Positions 11,261 to 21,046 of a DNA stretch of 21,496 nucleotides are shown piece by piece. Within the stretch, counting starts at the first letter, position 1. Every line of letters starts with the position of its first letter. The stretch spans positions 1 to 21,496 of the forward strand of contig JAOALB010000306.1 in the NCBI GenBank assembly GCA_025331125.1, read 5' to 3'. A program made the translations under genes and the position numbers. The notes beneath the pieces were generated by a model. It saw only the letters and a list, made by a program, of their open reading frames with translations, was not told where the DNA came from and made no database searches. The DNA comes from Mycogone perniciosa (taxonomy: Eukaryota; Ascomycota; Sordariomycetes; Hypocreales; Hypocreaceae).

Positions 11261-11759
11261 GCGGATATCTAGGTTTTAAAGCGCAGTTATTATTTCTCTC
11301 GCTATAGTATTTTATTTATATACTGCTACAATTAAGTTATTAATTAATCTGTTTTTTACTAGTAATATTACAGCTATAAAGGCAGCCTTTATAAATAATT
11401 TAATATCTAATAAACCTTCTTTTTAAAATATTACCTAAGCTTTAAGGCTAAAAGAACTCTGCAAAAGGATAATATATTGCCTGTTTTAATTTAATTATTA
11501 AAAGGGTTTAATTTCGCAGGCCTATTTTCTGCTTTTCTTCTTAAAGCATTAGGCTTTACAGCCTTAAAGCCAGGTTAGTAAATAATATAAAAGTTAAAGT
11601 TAAAAAGGAATTTAAACTATTAGACTTACTGCTAATTTAAGGCTTTTATTAAAGTAAAGTATTTAAAGTTCTTATAATCTATAATAACATTAAACCTTTA
11701 TAAGCTTTATAATTTTAAGCGCTACTCCTCTATTACTTTAATAATAGCTAGGAGGTTTT

Positions 11760-12860
11760 TATTATAGATTTTATACTTATATTTTTAAGTATTATACTTT
11801 GCGGAAAAAAATATAATACAATATAAAATACCCTCTTTATTATACTGTAACAGGATATTGCTTAATGCCTAGTTAAAGGCATTAGTCTTAAAGACTCTTT
11901 ATTTATTATAGTTAAAAAAGGCTAGGACTAAAGCTAATTTAAAGGTATATTTAATTAAATTAAAGGCTTCCTACTATTTCTCTCTTTATATATATAGTTA
12001 ATGCTTCTTTAAAAGTTTATTTAATAAAATAGTAATAGAAATTTGCAAAGCTAAAAAGATTTTATAGGTCTTTTACTCCTTTAAGTAATTGCCAGTTTAA
12101 TATAGCCTTAACTTTTTTAAAATCTATTTCTAGTCCCTTTAAAGTAATAATTAAGCTAAAGTATTTTATCTTTATTGTTTTAAACTTGCATTTAATAATA
12201 TTAATCTAAAAGCCAGCATTTTAAAAGCAAGCTATTAATTTATATATATATTTTAATACTCTTTTTAATATAATAAACATATAAAGATATTATTAAAGTA
12301 TACTATATAAATATAGTTAAAGAGGTTATAAAGAGTATAGTTAATATAATATTAAAATATAGCAGGTATATTATAAAGGCTAAAAGGTATAACAAATATT
12401 TTAAAAAGGCTAAACCTTATAATAAACACTGTTTTCTATATATCCCCTTTAGCTATATAAAGGTTATTAAATACAGTAATAATATCGAGTTTTATATATA
12501 CCTTTATATAGCTTAAAGCATTAAAGGTTTCCTAAATTAATAATAGTAAATATTAATTTTTAATAAGGATATTATTTAACCTTTAATAATTTTAATAAAT
12601 ATAGACACTGCCTTTTAGTTTTACAGCTAAAAGGAAAAGAATAATATATTATACTTGCAATTTACAGATAAATCCTTTTATTAAATTATTATTTAACTAT
12701 TTTCTTATTACTTGCAGTTTATTAAGTAAAAATAGCTTATTCCTTTAATATAGTAAATCTTTTCGTAGCAGTATTTTAATTTTATAGTTTTAGGCCTATT
12801 ATAAAGGAAGTTTATTTATTATTTTTAATAGAAAAGTATTATATAAATTATATAGTTAAA
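11760..12860 (-). pseudogene. Reverse transcriptase and start of RNase H remnant of element B
   Basis: A continuous minus-strand frame carries NNNLIKGFI, then LNNILIKN*YLLLLI, then motif A KLDIITVFNNL with its Asp (12484-12486) still intact, then motif C YFNNIFMF with YFNN at 12289-12300. After this come IKCKFKTIKIKYFSLIITLK and GLEIDFKKVKAILNWQ at about 12090-12193, matching the family's 'KCEFxTxxVKYLGxIIxxxGLxMDPxKVxAIxxW', and then SFANFYYYFIK for 'GFANFYRRFIK'. Both active-site Asp of YxDD read Asn, so the enzyme is dead. Below about 11940 the RNase H part fades. Confidence 0.85.
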
Positions 12861-13135
12861 ATAGCAGTTTTCTTAAAATATCTAGTTTACTAAATTTAAG
12901 TTTTCCTACTATAAATTTCTTAATATTAACAGCTATAATCTTTTTTAATTATATTAAAGAGTAGTATTTATTAATAAAGTTATATATTTTTTTAAGTAAT
13001 ACGATTTTTACCTTAAGTCTCTTTATCCTATAAATATTTATTAGAAAAACTTATTTAAAAGCTTTAATGAAGTAATAGGTATTAATTCTTTAATTTTAAT
13101 AGCTTAGTTAATCTCTTTTTAAGTTACTTTTATTA

Positions 13136-13140
13136 TATAG
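13136..13140. repeat. Target-site duplication, left copy (element C)
   Basis: TATAG directly before the copia 5' LTR. The right copy (19664-19668) reads TATAA, a single G-to-A difference as expected if the duplication was later hit by RIP. Confidence 0.6.
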
Positions 13141-13341
13141 TGTTAAAAAGGAGGGCTAAAAAGTAAGGATTTTAGTGTATTTGGGTAACCTTCCTATTCT
13201 GGCTAGACCTGGAATTAGGCCTGACGCTAGGACTGAGTTCTGGAGGAACTTCAGTGTAAGTCAGGAAATTTCTATTATCTTTAACAATAACAATTAAGCT
13301 AAGACCAGCTATCCCGCCTACCCTAGACTCAATACAATAGC

Positions 13342-13357
13342 CACAATAGCTATTGTG
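13342..13357. repeat. Perfect 16-bp palindrome in copia LTR
   Basis: CACAATAGCTATTGTG is its own reverse complement. It lies about 75 bp upstream of the TATA-like element, a plausible place for a dimeric activator site or an LTR regulatory element. In the 3' LTR the same site reads TATAATAGCTATTGTG, with the left arm damaged by two C-to-T changes. Confidence 0.7.
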
Positions 13358-13417
13358 AAAAATCTAATTAAAATGGTTTCCTGTTTGTATAGCTGTAAGT
13401 CAATTTGGCTGATTTCC

Positions 13418-13427
13418 TATATAAATA
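13418..13427 (+). promoter_or_regulatory. TATA-like element in copia 5' LTR
   Basis: TATATAAATA is conserved exactly in both LTRs (13418-13427 and 19360-19369) about 300 bp before the LTR end, where the U3 promoter of a copia element would be. In so AT-rich a region a chance match is easy. Its conservation between the copies and its position in the GC-richer part of the LTR are the support. Confidence 0.45.
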
Positions 13428-13689
13428 AATTTACGGAAAATAGGAATAGGGCCACGAACCCAATTCTGCCGCTATATTCCTATTATCTAGTCGGACGACT
13501 ATTATAAAAGACAAAGCATTATTCTATAATCACTTCTATAATCCAGCTGCATATACACTAAATATTCTATAGCTTTTCAGCTATTAAATTAATTACAATT
13601 TAATTATTTATCTATTATTAACCCAATTAAACTCTTAGTTATTTCTTTATTACTGTATTATATACAGCTTCCTAAAAGCTATATATAAA

Positions 13690-13709
13690 TAAGGTTTAGT
13701 ATAACCTTA
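13690..13709. repeat. Stem-loop near the end of the copia 5' LTR
   Basis: TAAGGTT-TAGTAT-AACCTTA forms a perfect 7-bp stem with a 6-nt loop, 11 bp before the LTR end. It is unchanged in the 3' LTR at 19633-19652 although the surrounding bases differ. It could act in RNA 3'-end formation or in strand transfer; this is inference. Confidence 0.6.
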
Positions 13710-13720
13710 TTATTTTAATA

Positions 13721-13735
13721 GGTTATAAGCCCAGG
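13721..13735 (+). other. Primer-binding site, initiator tRNA-Met anticodon region
   Basis: GGTTATAAGCCCAGG starts directly after the 5' LTR. The anticodon arm of eukaryotic initiator tRNA-Met contains GGGCTCATAACC, whose complement is GGTTATGAGCCC. The match is complete except for one G-to-A, a RIP-type change. Priming by an internal fragment of initiator tRNA-Met, rather than by its 3' end, is known from Drosophila copia. Confidence 0.78.
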
Positions 13736-13739
13736 AAAG

Positions 13740-14100
13740 TTTTCTTTAAGTCTCTATTAGTAGATTTTTCTAGTAGTTACAGCACTTCCTTTAATGCTAC
13801 TACAGCACTTATAGCGGGTTTTTATAATGCTTATCTTAATGCTTATTTTAGTGCTTATATAAGTATTACTTTTAAGATTATAGCTACTAGAAGCTATTTT
13901 TAGGGTTTTACTGTAAATACTATTATAGTTATAGTAATACTGCTATTATTTTTACTATTTTTAGTAATTTATATATACTATAAAGTATATTCCCTATTTT
14001 AATAGGATATAGGTCTAATAGTAGTATAAGTCGACTTATTAAGGCTTTTAATAGCTTTATTTCCTTAATTAAAGATAATAGCTTTCTTTAGCAGTAAAGG
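13740..14100 (+). other. Leader of copia element C
   Basis: Between the primer-binding site and the first readable gag sequence. It contains repeated AATGCTTAT-type units (around 13793-13860). No start codon can be assigned because frame 1 has stops here as well. The polyprotein start probably lies near its end. Confidence 0.45.
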
Positions 14101-14160
14101 GATCTATTTATTTAAGTATAGAATATAAAATAAAAGCTTTAGGTATAGAAGGCTTTTACT

Positions 14161-15350
14161 GAAATAGTTAAGGCATAGTTAAAGGGTTAGAATAATACTA
14201 TAACTCAGCTATTTGATACTCTAGCTAGCCTAACTGCTGCTATATCAGGGCTCTAATAACAGACTACTAGTCTAATATAAGTTAATTTTATAGCCTCTAT
14301 TTTAATGCTAATATAAACTTGTACTCTTATTCCTATACTAATCCAGGTTTTATTTTTATCTATTCCTTAACCTTAAAATACTATTTCTACTTTAAATAGT
14401 AGTCTTATTAAAGAGGCATTAAAAAAGGTCTATAGCTTTCTAGAAAGCTATAAGCTAGTAGGCCTTAATAACTTTAATTAATAGAAACAGTCTTTAAGTA
14501 TTATACTAAAGGCTATAGATTACTATACTTTTATAGAAAATCCTATAGTTGCTAATTCTTTATTTAATTTAAAATAGGCCCTATTATTTATATTAATTAA
14601 AGATAGTTTAATAGCTATTCCTGCTGCATTTATTGCTTAGACTTAAAGCTTAAAAGAAGCATTTTTAGCATTAAAGAGACAATATAGTTACTTTAATACT
14701 CTATAAAGAGATTCCCTTTATAAAAAATTTCACTTATTAAATTATAGTAATTATAAAGGATCTTTAACTGAATTTAATATTACTTTTAATGGCTTATTAG
14801 CTAAGCTAGCTATTTTAAAGGTTAATATTAATATACTACACTAAATAAATTAATATTTAAATTCCTTAAAAAAGACTTATCTTTAATAGGCTAAAAGAAT
14901 TAAAGGAACTATTAGATTTAATAAAGCTATTAGGTAATCTATTAAAGGTTTCAATATTCAGTTCCTTATAGCAGATATATTAAAAGAGACTAGGAATTTA
15001 TCTTTTATTGTATATAAAGTTAATAAAGCTTTAGGCCCTTTTAACTCCTTTAATTAAAAGCTAGCTTTTATTTCTAATAAAAGGAAAGGAAATTAAAAGA
15101 ATTAATAAAACTAAAAGTAAACTATAAAGGATACTGCTTTTACTAGTATATATTATCTAGCGATTAGGGAGTATAGCTTAAAAGAGCTATTAGAAGAGTC
15201 TTCTACTAAATCTATTAGCAGTTTAAATAGTAATCGAGATCTTCTATATACCTTAAACGCTAAAAAAGGAAAAAAGTCTTTTAATCCTTTTAAGCCTTTT
15301 AAATCTTTTAAAAAACCTAAACCCCCTAGACTCTTTATTTAAAATAGTCT
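14161..15350 (+). pseudogene. Copia Gag region of element C
   Basis: The segment starts with a hydrophobic helical stretch (TQLFDTLASLTAAISGL). Next comes FLESYKLVGLNNFN (14434-14475) and LSIILKAIDYYTFIENP, the fungal copia gag N-terminus, where the 'N-x-x-x-W' Trp is now a stop. Further on are LKRQYSYFNTL and YKGSLTEFNITFNGLLAKLA, typical of the gag UBN2-like domain. The end (about 15180-15330) is rich in Ser, Lys and Pro. No CCHC knuckle is recognisable. Confidence 0.75.
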
Positions 15351-15389
15351 ATTATATAATACTAGATCTATAGTTTATATAGTTAATTT

Positions 15390-15560
15390 TAGGAAATAGT
15401 TTATAGACTATAGACCTAATAACAGGGATTTAAATATTATCTATACTGGCGGGGGCCCTATTACCTTTAAAGGAATAAATACAGCCACTTTTACTATCTT
15501 TAATAAAGATAATAACAATAAAAAAATAAAATTGTTAAATACCTTTTATTGCCTATAGCT
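15390..15560 (+). pseudogene. Copia protease remnant of element C
   Basis: The frame reads *FIDYRP at 15397-15417, where copia proteases have W-x-x-D-S-G-A: Asp is kept (15406-15408), Ser-Gly has become Tyr-Arg, and Trp has become TAG. It is followed by IYTGGGPITFKGINTATF, which fits the flap region 'GxGPxxxxGxGTV'. The enzyme would be inactive because the DSG triad is broken. Confidence 0.7.
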
Positions 15561-16117
15561 AAATATAAACCTTATAAATAGTTTAAGGCATTATTAAGCT
15601 AGAGGATATATACAGTATAATGCTTTTTTTATGAAAACTATATAGCTAATAAAACTGTTAAATCCCTTAAAATATAGTTTTTTCCTTACAATTAAAGGAT
15701 ATACTATACTATATAGCTATATAAATAGCTATAAAGCTTATAGCTTTATATAGGTTTAAATTCCTGCTATTAGTAAAGAAAAGGCTTAGGAATATATTGC
15801 TATTCCAGAAGCAATAGCTTTGAAAAAACAATTAACTAGATCTAGTCCTAGGCTTATAAAGAAGAATAATCCTAAAGGAAAGGATCTCTCTAAACTCCCT
15901 GAAACCCTAGGCTAAGTGGAGGAAGAGGGGCCTTGTATGCCTTTATTGCCTAAAGAAATAGGGGGGAATAAGCCTATAGAGGATACCTTTATAAAGGAAA
16001 GGCCCTATATACCTAAGGAATCCTCTATTACTGAAGATTTAGAAGTTATTAAGCTATCTGAACTAGAGGGAGATACTATTATTAATAGTAATTCTAGCTA
16101 TAAGCTGCTAAATCTAG

Positions 16118-16260
16118 TCCTTTTATAGTATAAAAGACTAGGTTATATTAGTTTAAGTTTACTGAAAAAGACTATTAAAATAACTACTGGAATTCTTAAC
16201 TTTAATTTTATTAAAGAGGCTAAATTCTATTGCCTAGTGTATAATAAAGGAAAAGCTATG
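16118..16260 (+). pseudogene. Copia GAG-pre-integrase domain remnant
   Basis: LL*YKRLGYISLSLLKKT, followed by FIKEAKFYCLVYNKGKA, matches the zinc-binding pre-integrase pattern 'LWHxRLGHxSLxxLxK...C..C..GK'. His reads Tyr in 'RLGH' and one zinc Cys reads Tyr in CLVY, both consistent with C-to-T or G-to-A changes. The longest stop-free stretch of the window (15916-16128) is just the linker before this domain; it ends at a TAG that replaces the Trp of LWH. Confidence 0.8.
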
Positions 16261-16359
16261 AAAAGGCTTAATTTAAAGCTAATTCCTAATCTACTAGCCT
16301 CTCTAAATCGTCTAGAAGCTAATACTTTCTCTATAAAGCCAGTGCCTTATAATAAGGCC

Positions 16360-16980
16360 CCTATTAGTCTTTTAATTATCGATAGAAAATCAAGATATAG
16401 GTAACTATTCCTTTTAAAAAATTGTAGTGGACCCACCCTTTTAACTACTATATAAGGCTTTATAAATAGCTTAAAAACGCAGTATAACCAGTATCCTAAA
16501 GAATTTTACTATAATAGCGGAAAAGAAATTAATTAAGAACTTTAGGCCTAGTTCTTTTCTTTAAGAATTATATATTCCTATAGCAGCCTTTACATTTATA
16601 AACAGAATAGTTTAATAGAACGCTTTATTAAAGTTTTATTAAATAGACTATAGGCTACTATTATAGCAGTTAACCTACTGCTATATTTTTAGAATTTTAT
16701 TATTACTGCAGTTCTTAAATTAATTAACTATACAGCTATTATTAATAGGGACTTTACCCTTTATTAAGAATTATATAAAGACCTAGACTTTAATAAGGAT
16801 TATAAACCTAATCTGCGAAAATATAGGATTATTAGCTTTTATTATAAGGTATTTATTCTGTAAGAATAAAGGGCTAAAGGCTATAAATTAATCCTTAAAA
16901 CTAAAACTGGGAGACTACTAGCAGTCTTAGGTAATAATACCTACCTTATCTATATTCTAACTAGATATATAGTCTTTAAA
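16360..16980 (+). pseudogene. Copia integrase core remnant of element C
   Basis: First catalytic Asp is intact in LLIIDRKSRYR (GAT 16381-16383). The second is Asn in EFYYNSGKEIN (AAT 16513-16515, from GAT). The catalytic Glu is intact in QNSLIERFIK (GAA 16618-16620). Asp/Asn and Glu are 35 codons apart, close to the D,D-35-E spacing of the family. Downstream, DFTLY*ELYKD and LAVLGNNTYLIYI belong to the integrase C-terminus. Integration activity would be lost. Confidence 0.88.
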
Positions 16981-17324
16981 TCGTTAACTATAAAGCTGTA
17001 TAAAAATAAAAAATTTAAGCTTTAAATCTTAAAGCTTATTATAAGTTAGCATAATAAAGAATTAGAGGGAGAAATAGAGCTAGGTTTTATAGATTAAATA
17101 ATTCCTAGCTTTTAGGATATTAATCCCTTACTCTTTAACTTTATTTTAAAGGGAGTACCTGCTATTATTCCCCTTTTTCCTATACCAGTTATATAAGACT
17201 CTGCAGTTATAGAGGATCCTATAGATATAGATATATCCTATTTTCTCTATAATAGCGTTAAAAAGTTAGCCTTTCTAGCCGCTGCAGTACAAGACCTATA
17301 AACGCTTAAGCAAATACTTTATAA

Positions 17325-18087
17325 TCCTAATAAAATTAAATAGCTAAAAGCGATTTATAGCGAATTTAACCAGCTAATTAAATAATATACCTTTACTTTT
17401 ATTAAGTGTAATAGTATTCTTAAAGGCAGGAATCCTATTACTAGTCAATTAATTTTAAAAATTAAAAAAGACTAGAATAATAAAATAGTAAAATTTAAAG
17501 CTAGGCTAGTTATTAGGGGTTTTTAATAATTATAAAGAATAGATTTTAATTAAACGTTCGCCTTAACAGCTATTCTTTTTACCTAGCAGCTTTTATTAGC
17601 TTTAGCTATTATCTATAACTAAGAAATTAAATAAATTGACTTTATTAGTATATTCTTTAATAAGATACTTAAAGAAACTATTTTCCTTAACTTTCCTAAA
17701 AGGTTTAAAGACTATACTAGTTAAGCTTCCTTTAAAACTAAATCTATTTTTAGAAAGCTAGGTTATAACCCTAATATAGATCAGGTTATTTAGTTACAGA
17801 AAGCTTTTTATAGTCTAAAACAGTCCTTTAAAGAATAGCAACAGGCCCTATAAGCTTTAGGAAATAAACTAGGATATAATCCTTTAATTTTTAACTCTGC
17901 TATTCTCTATAATCTAAATAACAGTATTTTTATTGTTACTTATATAGATAACTGTCTTTTTATTAGACTAGATAAAGAAGCTATAGCCTAGCTAAAGCTA
18001 GCTTTTAATAAAGTCTATACTATAAAAGATAAAGGCCTTGCCTTTTTCTTTTTAGGGGTTTAGATAGTTAAGGATAAAAAAGAGGCC
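17325..18087 (+). pseudogene. Copia reverse transcriptase remnant of element C
   Basis: The RT opens with NPNKIK*LKAIYSEFNQLIK and continues with KFKARLVIRGF, then RIDFN*TFALTAIL. Motif A is IDFISIFFNKILKETIF with Asp intact at 17638-17640. Next come LQKAFYSLKQSFKE for 'LxKALYGLKQAPR' and LGYNPLIFNSAILY. Motif C is TYIDNCLFI at 17938-17964, where copia has Y-V-D-D; the second Asp is AAC (17950-17952), so the active site is broken by one G-to-A. Confidence 0.9.
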
Positions 18088-18092
18088 TTTTT

Positions 18093-18911
18093 TAGCTTTC
18101 TTAGAAACAGTATATTATTAAAGCTATAGAGTTTTTTAACCTTTAAAACTCTAAGCCTATCCAATTACCCCTATAGCCTTCTATTTTAGCTAATAAAACT
18201 ATAACTAAACTAAATAAAGCTAATACTAAACTTTTTCAAGCTATTATTAATACTACTATCTACTTAATAATTTATATTTAAGTAAATACTAGCTTTCTAG
18301 TCTAGTAGCTAGCTAAATAATTTCAAGGCCTTTATAAAAAGCACTTAAACGCAGCCTGCAACCTATTACAGTATTTAAATAGTACCCAGGATTTAACTAT
18401 TTAATATACTAGAAAATCTAATCTTATACTTATTAGTTATTGCAATAGTGATTTTACTGGGGATAAAAAATTAAGTAAATTAACTTATAGCTATATTATT
18501 ATAGTTGCTAATAAGTTAATTAGCTGGAAATTAAAAAGGGGCTTAACTATTTATCTTTCTATATTAAAAGCAAAGTTTATAGCTTTTATAGAAGCTACTA
18601 GGGAGATTTAGTGGCTTATTGGCCTATATAAAGAGGTAAATCGACCAATTATACAGCCAATCTCTTTATTTAACGATAATAAAAGTGCTATCTCTACCTT
18701 AAATAACTCTACCCTTTATAATCGAATAAAATATACTTTATTGCGTTTTAATTATATTAGGGAATAGGTTAAAAATAGCGTTATTACAGTTAATTATCTA
18801 GAAATTAGTAAAATAGTTACTAATAGGCTTACTAAGCCTCTTCCAAGTCCGAAATTAAGGAATTTTATAAGTCTCTTTAATTTTAAGATTTTACTTAAAG
18901 TATATACCTAA
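18093..18911 (+). pseudogene. Copia RNase H remnant of element C, frame-shifted
   Basis: It continues the polyprotein in a new frame after a run of six T (18088-18093), consistent with loss of one base. It reads KQYIIKAIEFFNL, then KPIQLPL*PSILANKTITKL, then CNSDFTGDKKLSKLTYSYI (18441 on), then KLISWKLKRG and LSILKAKFIAFIEA for the copia RNase H 'SDxDxAG...KSxSGY...ISWxSKRQ...SSxEAEYxA'. Next come LFNDNKSAISTLNN and NRLTKPLPSPKLRNFI, the usual C-terminus. TAA at 18909 is the probable end. Confidence 0.88.
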
Positions 18912-19075
18912 AGTTCTTACCCTTTTTATAGTTATTAGCTATTTTACAGCTATTAGCTATCCTTATTATTTTCAGCTATATTAACTATCCTTTTTATTTT
19001 TATTTTTATTTTAGTTATATTCCTATATCTAGATCCTATATCTACTTTAAAGTTATATAAAATAATATCTATTCT

Positions 19076-19083
19076 AGAGGGAG
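19076..19083 (+). other. Polypurine tract of copia element C
   Basis: AGAGGGAG lies immediately before the 3' LTR start (TATTAAAA, from TGTTAAAA) at 19084. This confirms the plus orientation of the element. Confidence 0.8.
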
Positions 19084-19663
19084 TATTAAAAAAGAGGGCT
19101 AAAAAGTAAAGATTTTAGTGTATTAGGTAACCTTCTTATTCTAGCTAGACCCGGAATTAGGCCTGACGCTAGGACTGAGTTCCGGAGGAACTTCGGTGTC
19201 AGTCAGGAAATTTCTGTTATCTTTAACGATAACAATTAAGCTAAAACCAGCTATCCCGCCTACCCTAAACTCAATACAATGGCTATAATAGCTATTGTGA
19301 AAAATCTAACTAAAATGGTTTCCTGTTTATATAGCTGTAAGTCGATTTGGCCGATTTCCTATATAAATAAATTTTGCGGAAAATAGGAATAGGGCCATAA
19401 ACCCAATTCTGCCGCTATATTCCTATTATCTAGTTAGAGGACTATTATAGAAGACAAAGCATTGTTCTATAATCACTTTTACAATCTAGCTGTATATATA
19501 CTAAATATTCTATAGCTTTTTAGCTATTAGATTAGTTACAATTCAATTGTTTATTTATTGTTAACCCAATTAAACTCTTAGTCGTTTCCTTATTACTGTA
19601 TTGTATACAGCTTCCTAAAAGCTGCACATAAATAAGGTTTAGTATAACCTTATTATTTCAATA
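19084..19663 (+). repeat. 3' LTR of copia element C (580 bp)
   Basis: Direct repeat of 13141-13720. The terminal TG reads TA and two G of the first A-rich block read A. The end ATTTCAATA is one step from the expected AACA. The TATA-like element (19360-19369) and the terminal stem-loop (19633-19652) are conserved. Confidence 0.95.
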
Positions 19664-19668
19664 TATAA
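19664..19668. repeat. Target-site duplication, right copy (element C)
   Basis: TATAA, compared with TATAG at 13136-13140. In so AT-rich a context a near match of five bases is weak alone, but its exact position at the LTR end supports it. Confidence 0.55.
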
Positions 19669-21046
19669 ATATATAATTATTAATAAAAGGTAATAAGATT
19701 TATAGCTGCTACTATTTATATATTTACTATATTTAAATATACTTTTTAATTTTAAAGTTTAGTTTAGTTTTATAAAAGTAGTATATTAAAAAGTAATAGT
19801 AATAGCTTTAATAAAGGTTTCCTTTTTTATTATTAACTGTAAATTACAAAAGCAGGCAATAGCTTTATATATATTTAATTTAAAATTATTTATACTTATA
19901 TTTCTTTATTATTAGTTTTACTATACCTGCAGGTTATATAGTAATCTCGGTTTAGCGTTAAAGTTTATAAAATATATAATTTAAAAGCCCCCTCTTTAAT
20001 TAAATTATAGTCTATTTCTTTTAAAGTATTCTTAACTAATAGTTATTAATATAATATAGTTCTTTATCTAGTTAAGTCAAGCTTTACTTTATTTAAAGTA
20101 TTTTTAATTATTAGTTACTAGTAATATATACTCTTTATATTAGCTTTAGCGAAAATATTTTTTATTTTAACTACTATTAAAATTTATATAAAGCTAGCTA
20201 TACTTTTTAAAAAATAGTAATTATAATAGTAATAGGATTTAAAAGTAATAGTTAACTCTTCCCAGTTAATATTAAAATTATATTTTTTTAACTATAAAAG
20301 GCTAAAGATTATAAATATATTATTAAAGATATTTATAATAAAAAAAAAGTAAAGTTCTTTATAAAAGCTGATTATAGTTTATATAATAAAAAAGTTTAAA
20401 ATTTTATTAGCTATACTTTTATTAATAAATAAAAGATTTTTAGTAAATAGTAGTAATTAAATAATAATATTAAATCGTTTAATAAAAGCGCAGTTAATAA
20501 AAGCCTAAAATATATAGCTATTATTTATTAAAGCTTTTATATTAATATAGATATTATATATAAGGAATAGTATAGTATATATTAAAATGGATTTAATATC
20601 TATAAATTTAAATTTAAAAGCTTTTTAATTAAGATAGCAGTAAATTTATTTTAAGATAATAGTTTTATTTACAGTTAACCTTTATTTACAACTTTTAATA
20701 AAGGTTAATCTTTTCCCTAATTTATAAATTAAGTCTAGGTTTTTAATAGGTAAAGATAGCTAAATTAAAGTAAATTAAAAGTTAATAAGGCAGTGCTATT
20801 ATTATTATCTTTATTAATACTTAAAAAAGGTATATTATTTAAAGCCTAGATTTATAAATTATTTAAGCATTACAGGTAATATTAGCGCGCTATTAAAGTT
20901 TAATTATTATACTTTACTAAGCTATTTTATTATTAACTTTAAAGTACTATTAAGTTAAAATATAATTAATATAGCTAAACTTAACGATTTTAATTTTATA
21001 TTTAATATAAATTGCCTTAATATATATTAAACTGCTTTTTTTTATT

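Larger units (their letters stand above)
9410..13140 (-). mobile_element. Ty3/gypsy retrotransposon B, 3' part (minus strand)
   Basis: Reading the minus strand from 13140 down to 9410 gives the RT N-terminal region, RT, RNase H, integrase, a polypurine tract and the 3' LTR, in the normal Ty3/gypsy order. The upstream part of the element resumes at 19664 on the far side of copia element C, which interrupts it. TAA/TAG stops and Asp-to-Asn changes fill the domains. It is in the opposite orientation to A and has a different LTR, so it is a separate family, although its RT signature is similar. Confidence 0.87.
13141..13720 (+). repeat. 5' LTR of copia element C (580 bp)
   Basis: Matches 19084-19663 over the full length, at a constant offset of 5943 apart from two compensating 1-base indels. 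By hand count about 48 transitions and 2 transversions separate the copies. It is much richer in G and C than its surroundings, especially 13190-13480, and keeps many CA steps. This copy retains the terminal TG. Confidence 0.95.
14100..18911 (+). pseudogene. Copia gag-pol polyprotein pseudogene of element C
   Basis: One frame (that of the base at 14161) stays in register from gag through protease, pre-integrase, integrase and RT to about 18088. It then shifts to the frame of 18093 and ends at TAA 18909-18911. In a copia element this single polyprotein is cut by its own protease into capsid, integrase and RT/RNase H and works in cytoplasmic virus-like particles. Here dozens of TAG and TAA codons stand where Gln, Trp and Arg are expected (for example L**YKRLGYISL for 'LWHKRLGHISL'). 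Several catalytic residues are lost: protease DSG reads DYR, the second integrase Asp reads Asn, and the second RT Asp reads Asn. The N-terminal limit is uncertain. Confidence 0.9.
13141..19663 (+). mobile_element. Ty1/copia LTR retrotransposon C, nested in element B, RIP-inactivated
   Basis: A 6.5-kb complete element with direct 580-bp LTRs, a primer-binding site at the end of the 5' LTR, a polypurine tract before the 3' LTR, and one long pseudogene ordered gag, protease, integrase, RT, RNase H. Integrase before RT is diagnostic of Ty1/copia (Pseudoviridae). The ends TGTTAAAA...CAATA (from CAACA) give the family's TGTT...AACA inverted termini. The flanking TATAG/TATAA and the minus-strand gypsy sequence on both sides show insertion into element B. 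It is better preserved than A and B: one frame holds from gag to RT. Confidence 0.94.

Noticed and set aside
13721..13735. A tRNA gene fragment after the copia LTR
   Set aside because: Only the anticodon-arm complement is present, exactly at the LTR end; there is no cloverleaf. It is a primer-binding site.
15916..16128. A 70-codon open frame starting with GTG at 15916
   Set aside because: It lies in the same frame as the copia gag-pol pseudogene, between protease and pre-integrase. Its upstream TAA stands where the polyprotein probably had a Gln codon and its terminal TAG replaces the Trp of LWHKRLGH. It is a chance gap between RIP stops, not a gene.
14100..18911. Alternative genetic code or stop readthrough (TAG at Trp and Gln positions)
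   Set aside because: The same elements also show Asp-to-Asn, Gly-to-Arg and Cys/His-to-Tyr changes at catalytic sites and LTR differences of the same type. A mutational process explains all of it; recoding would not.
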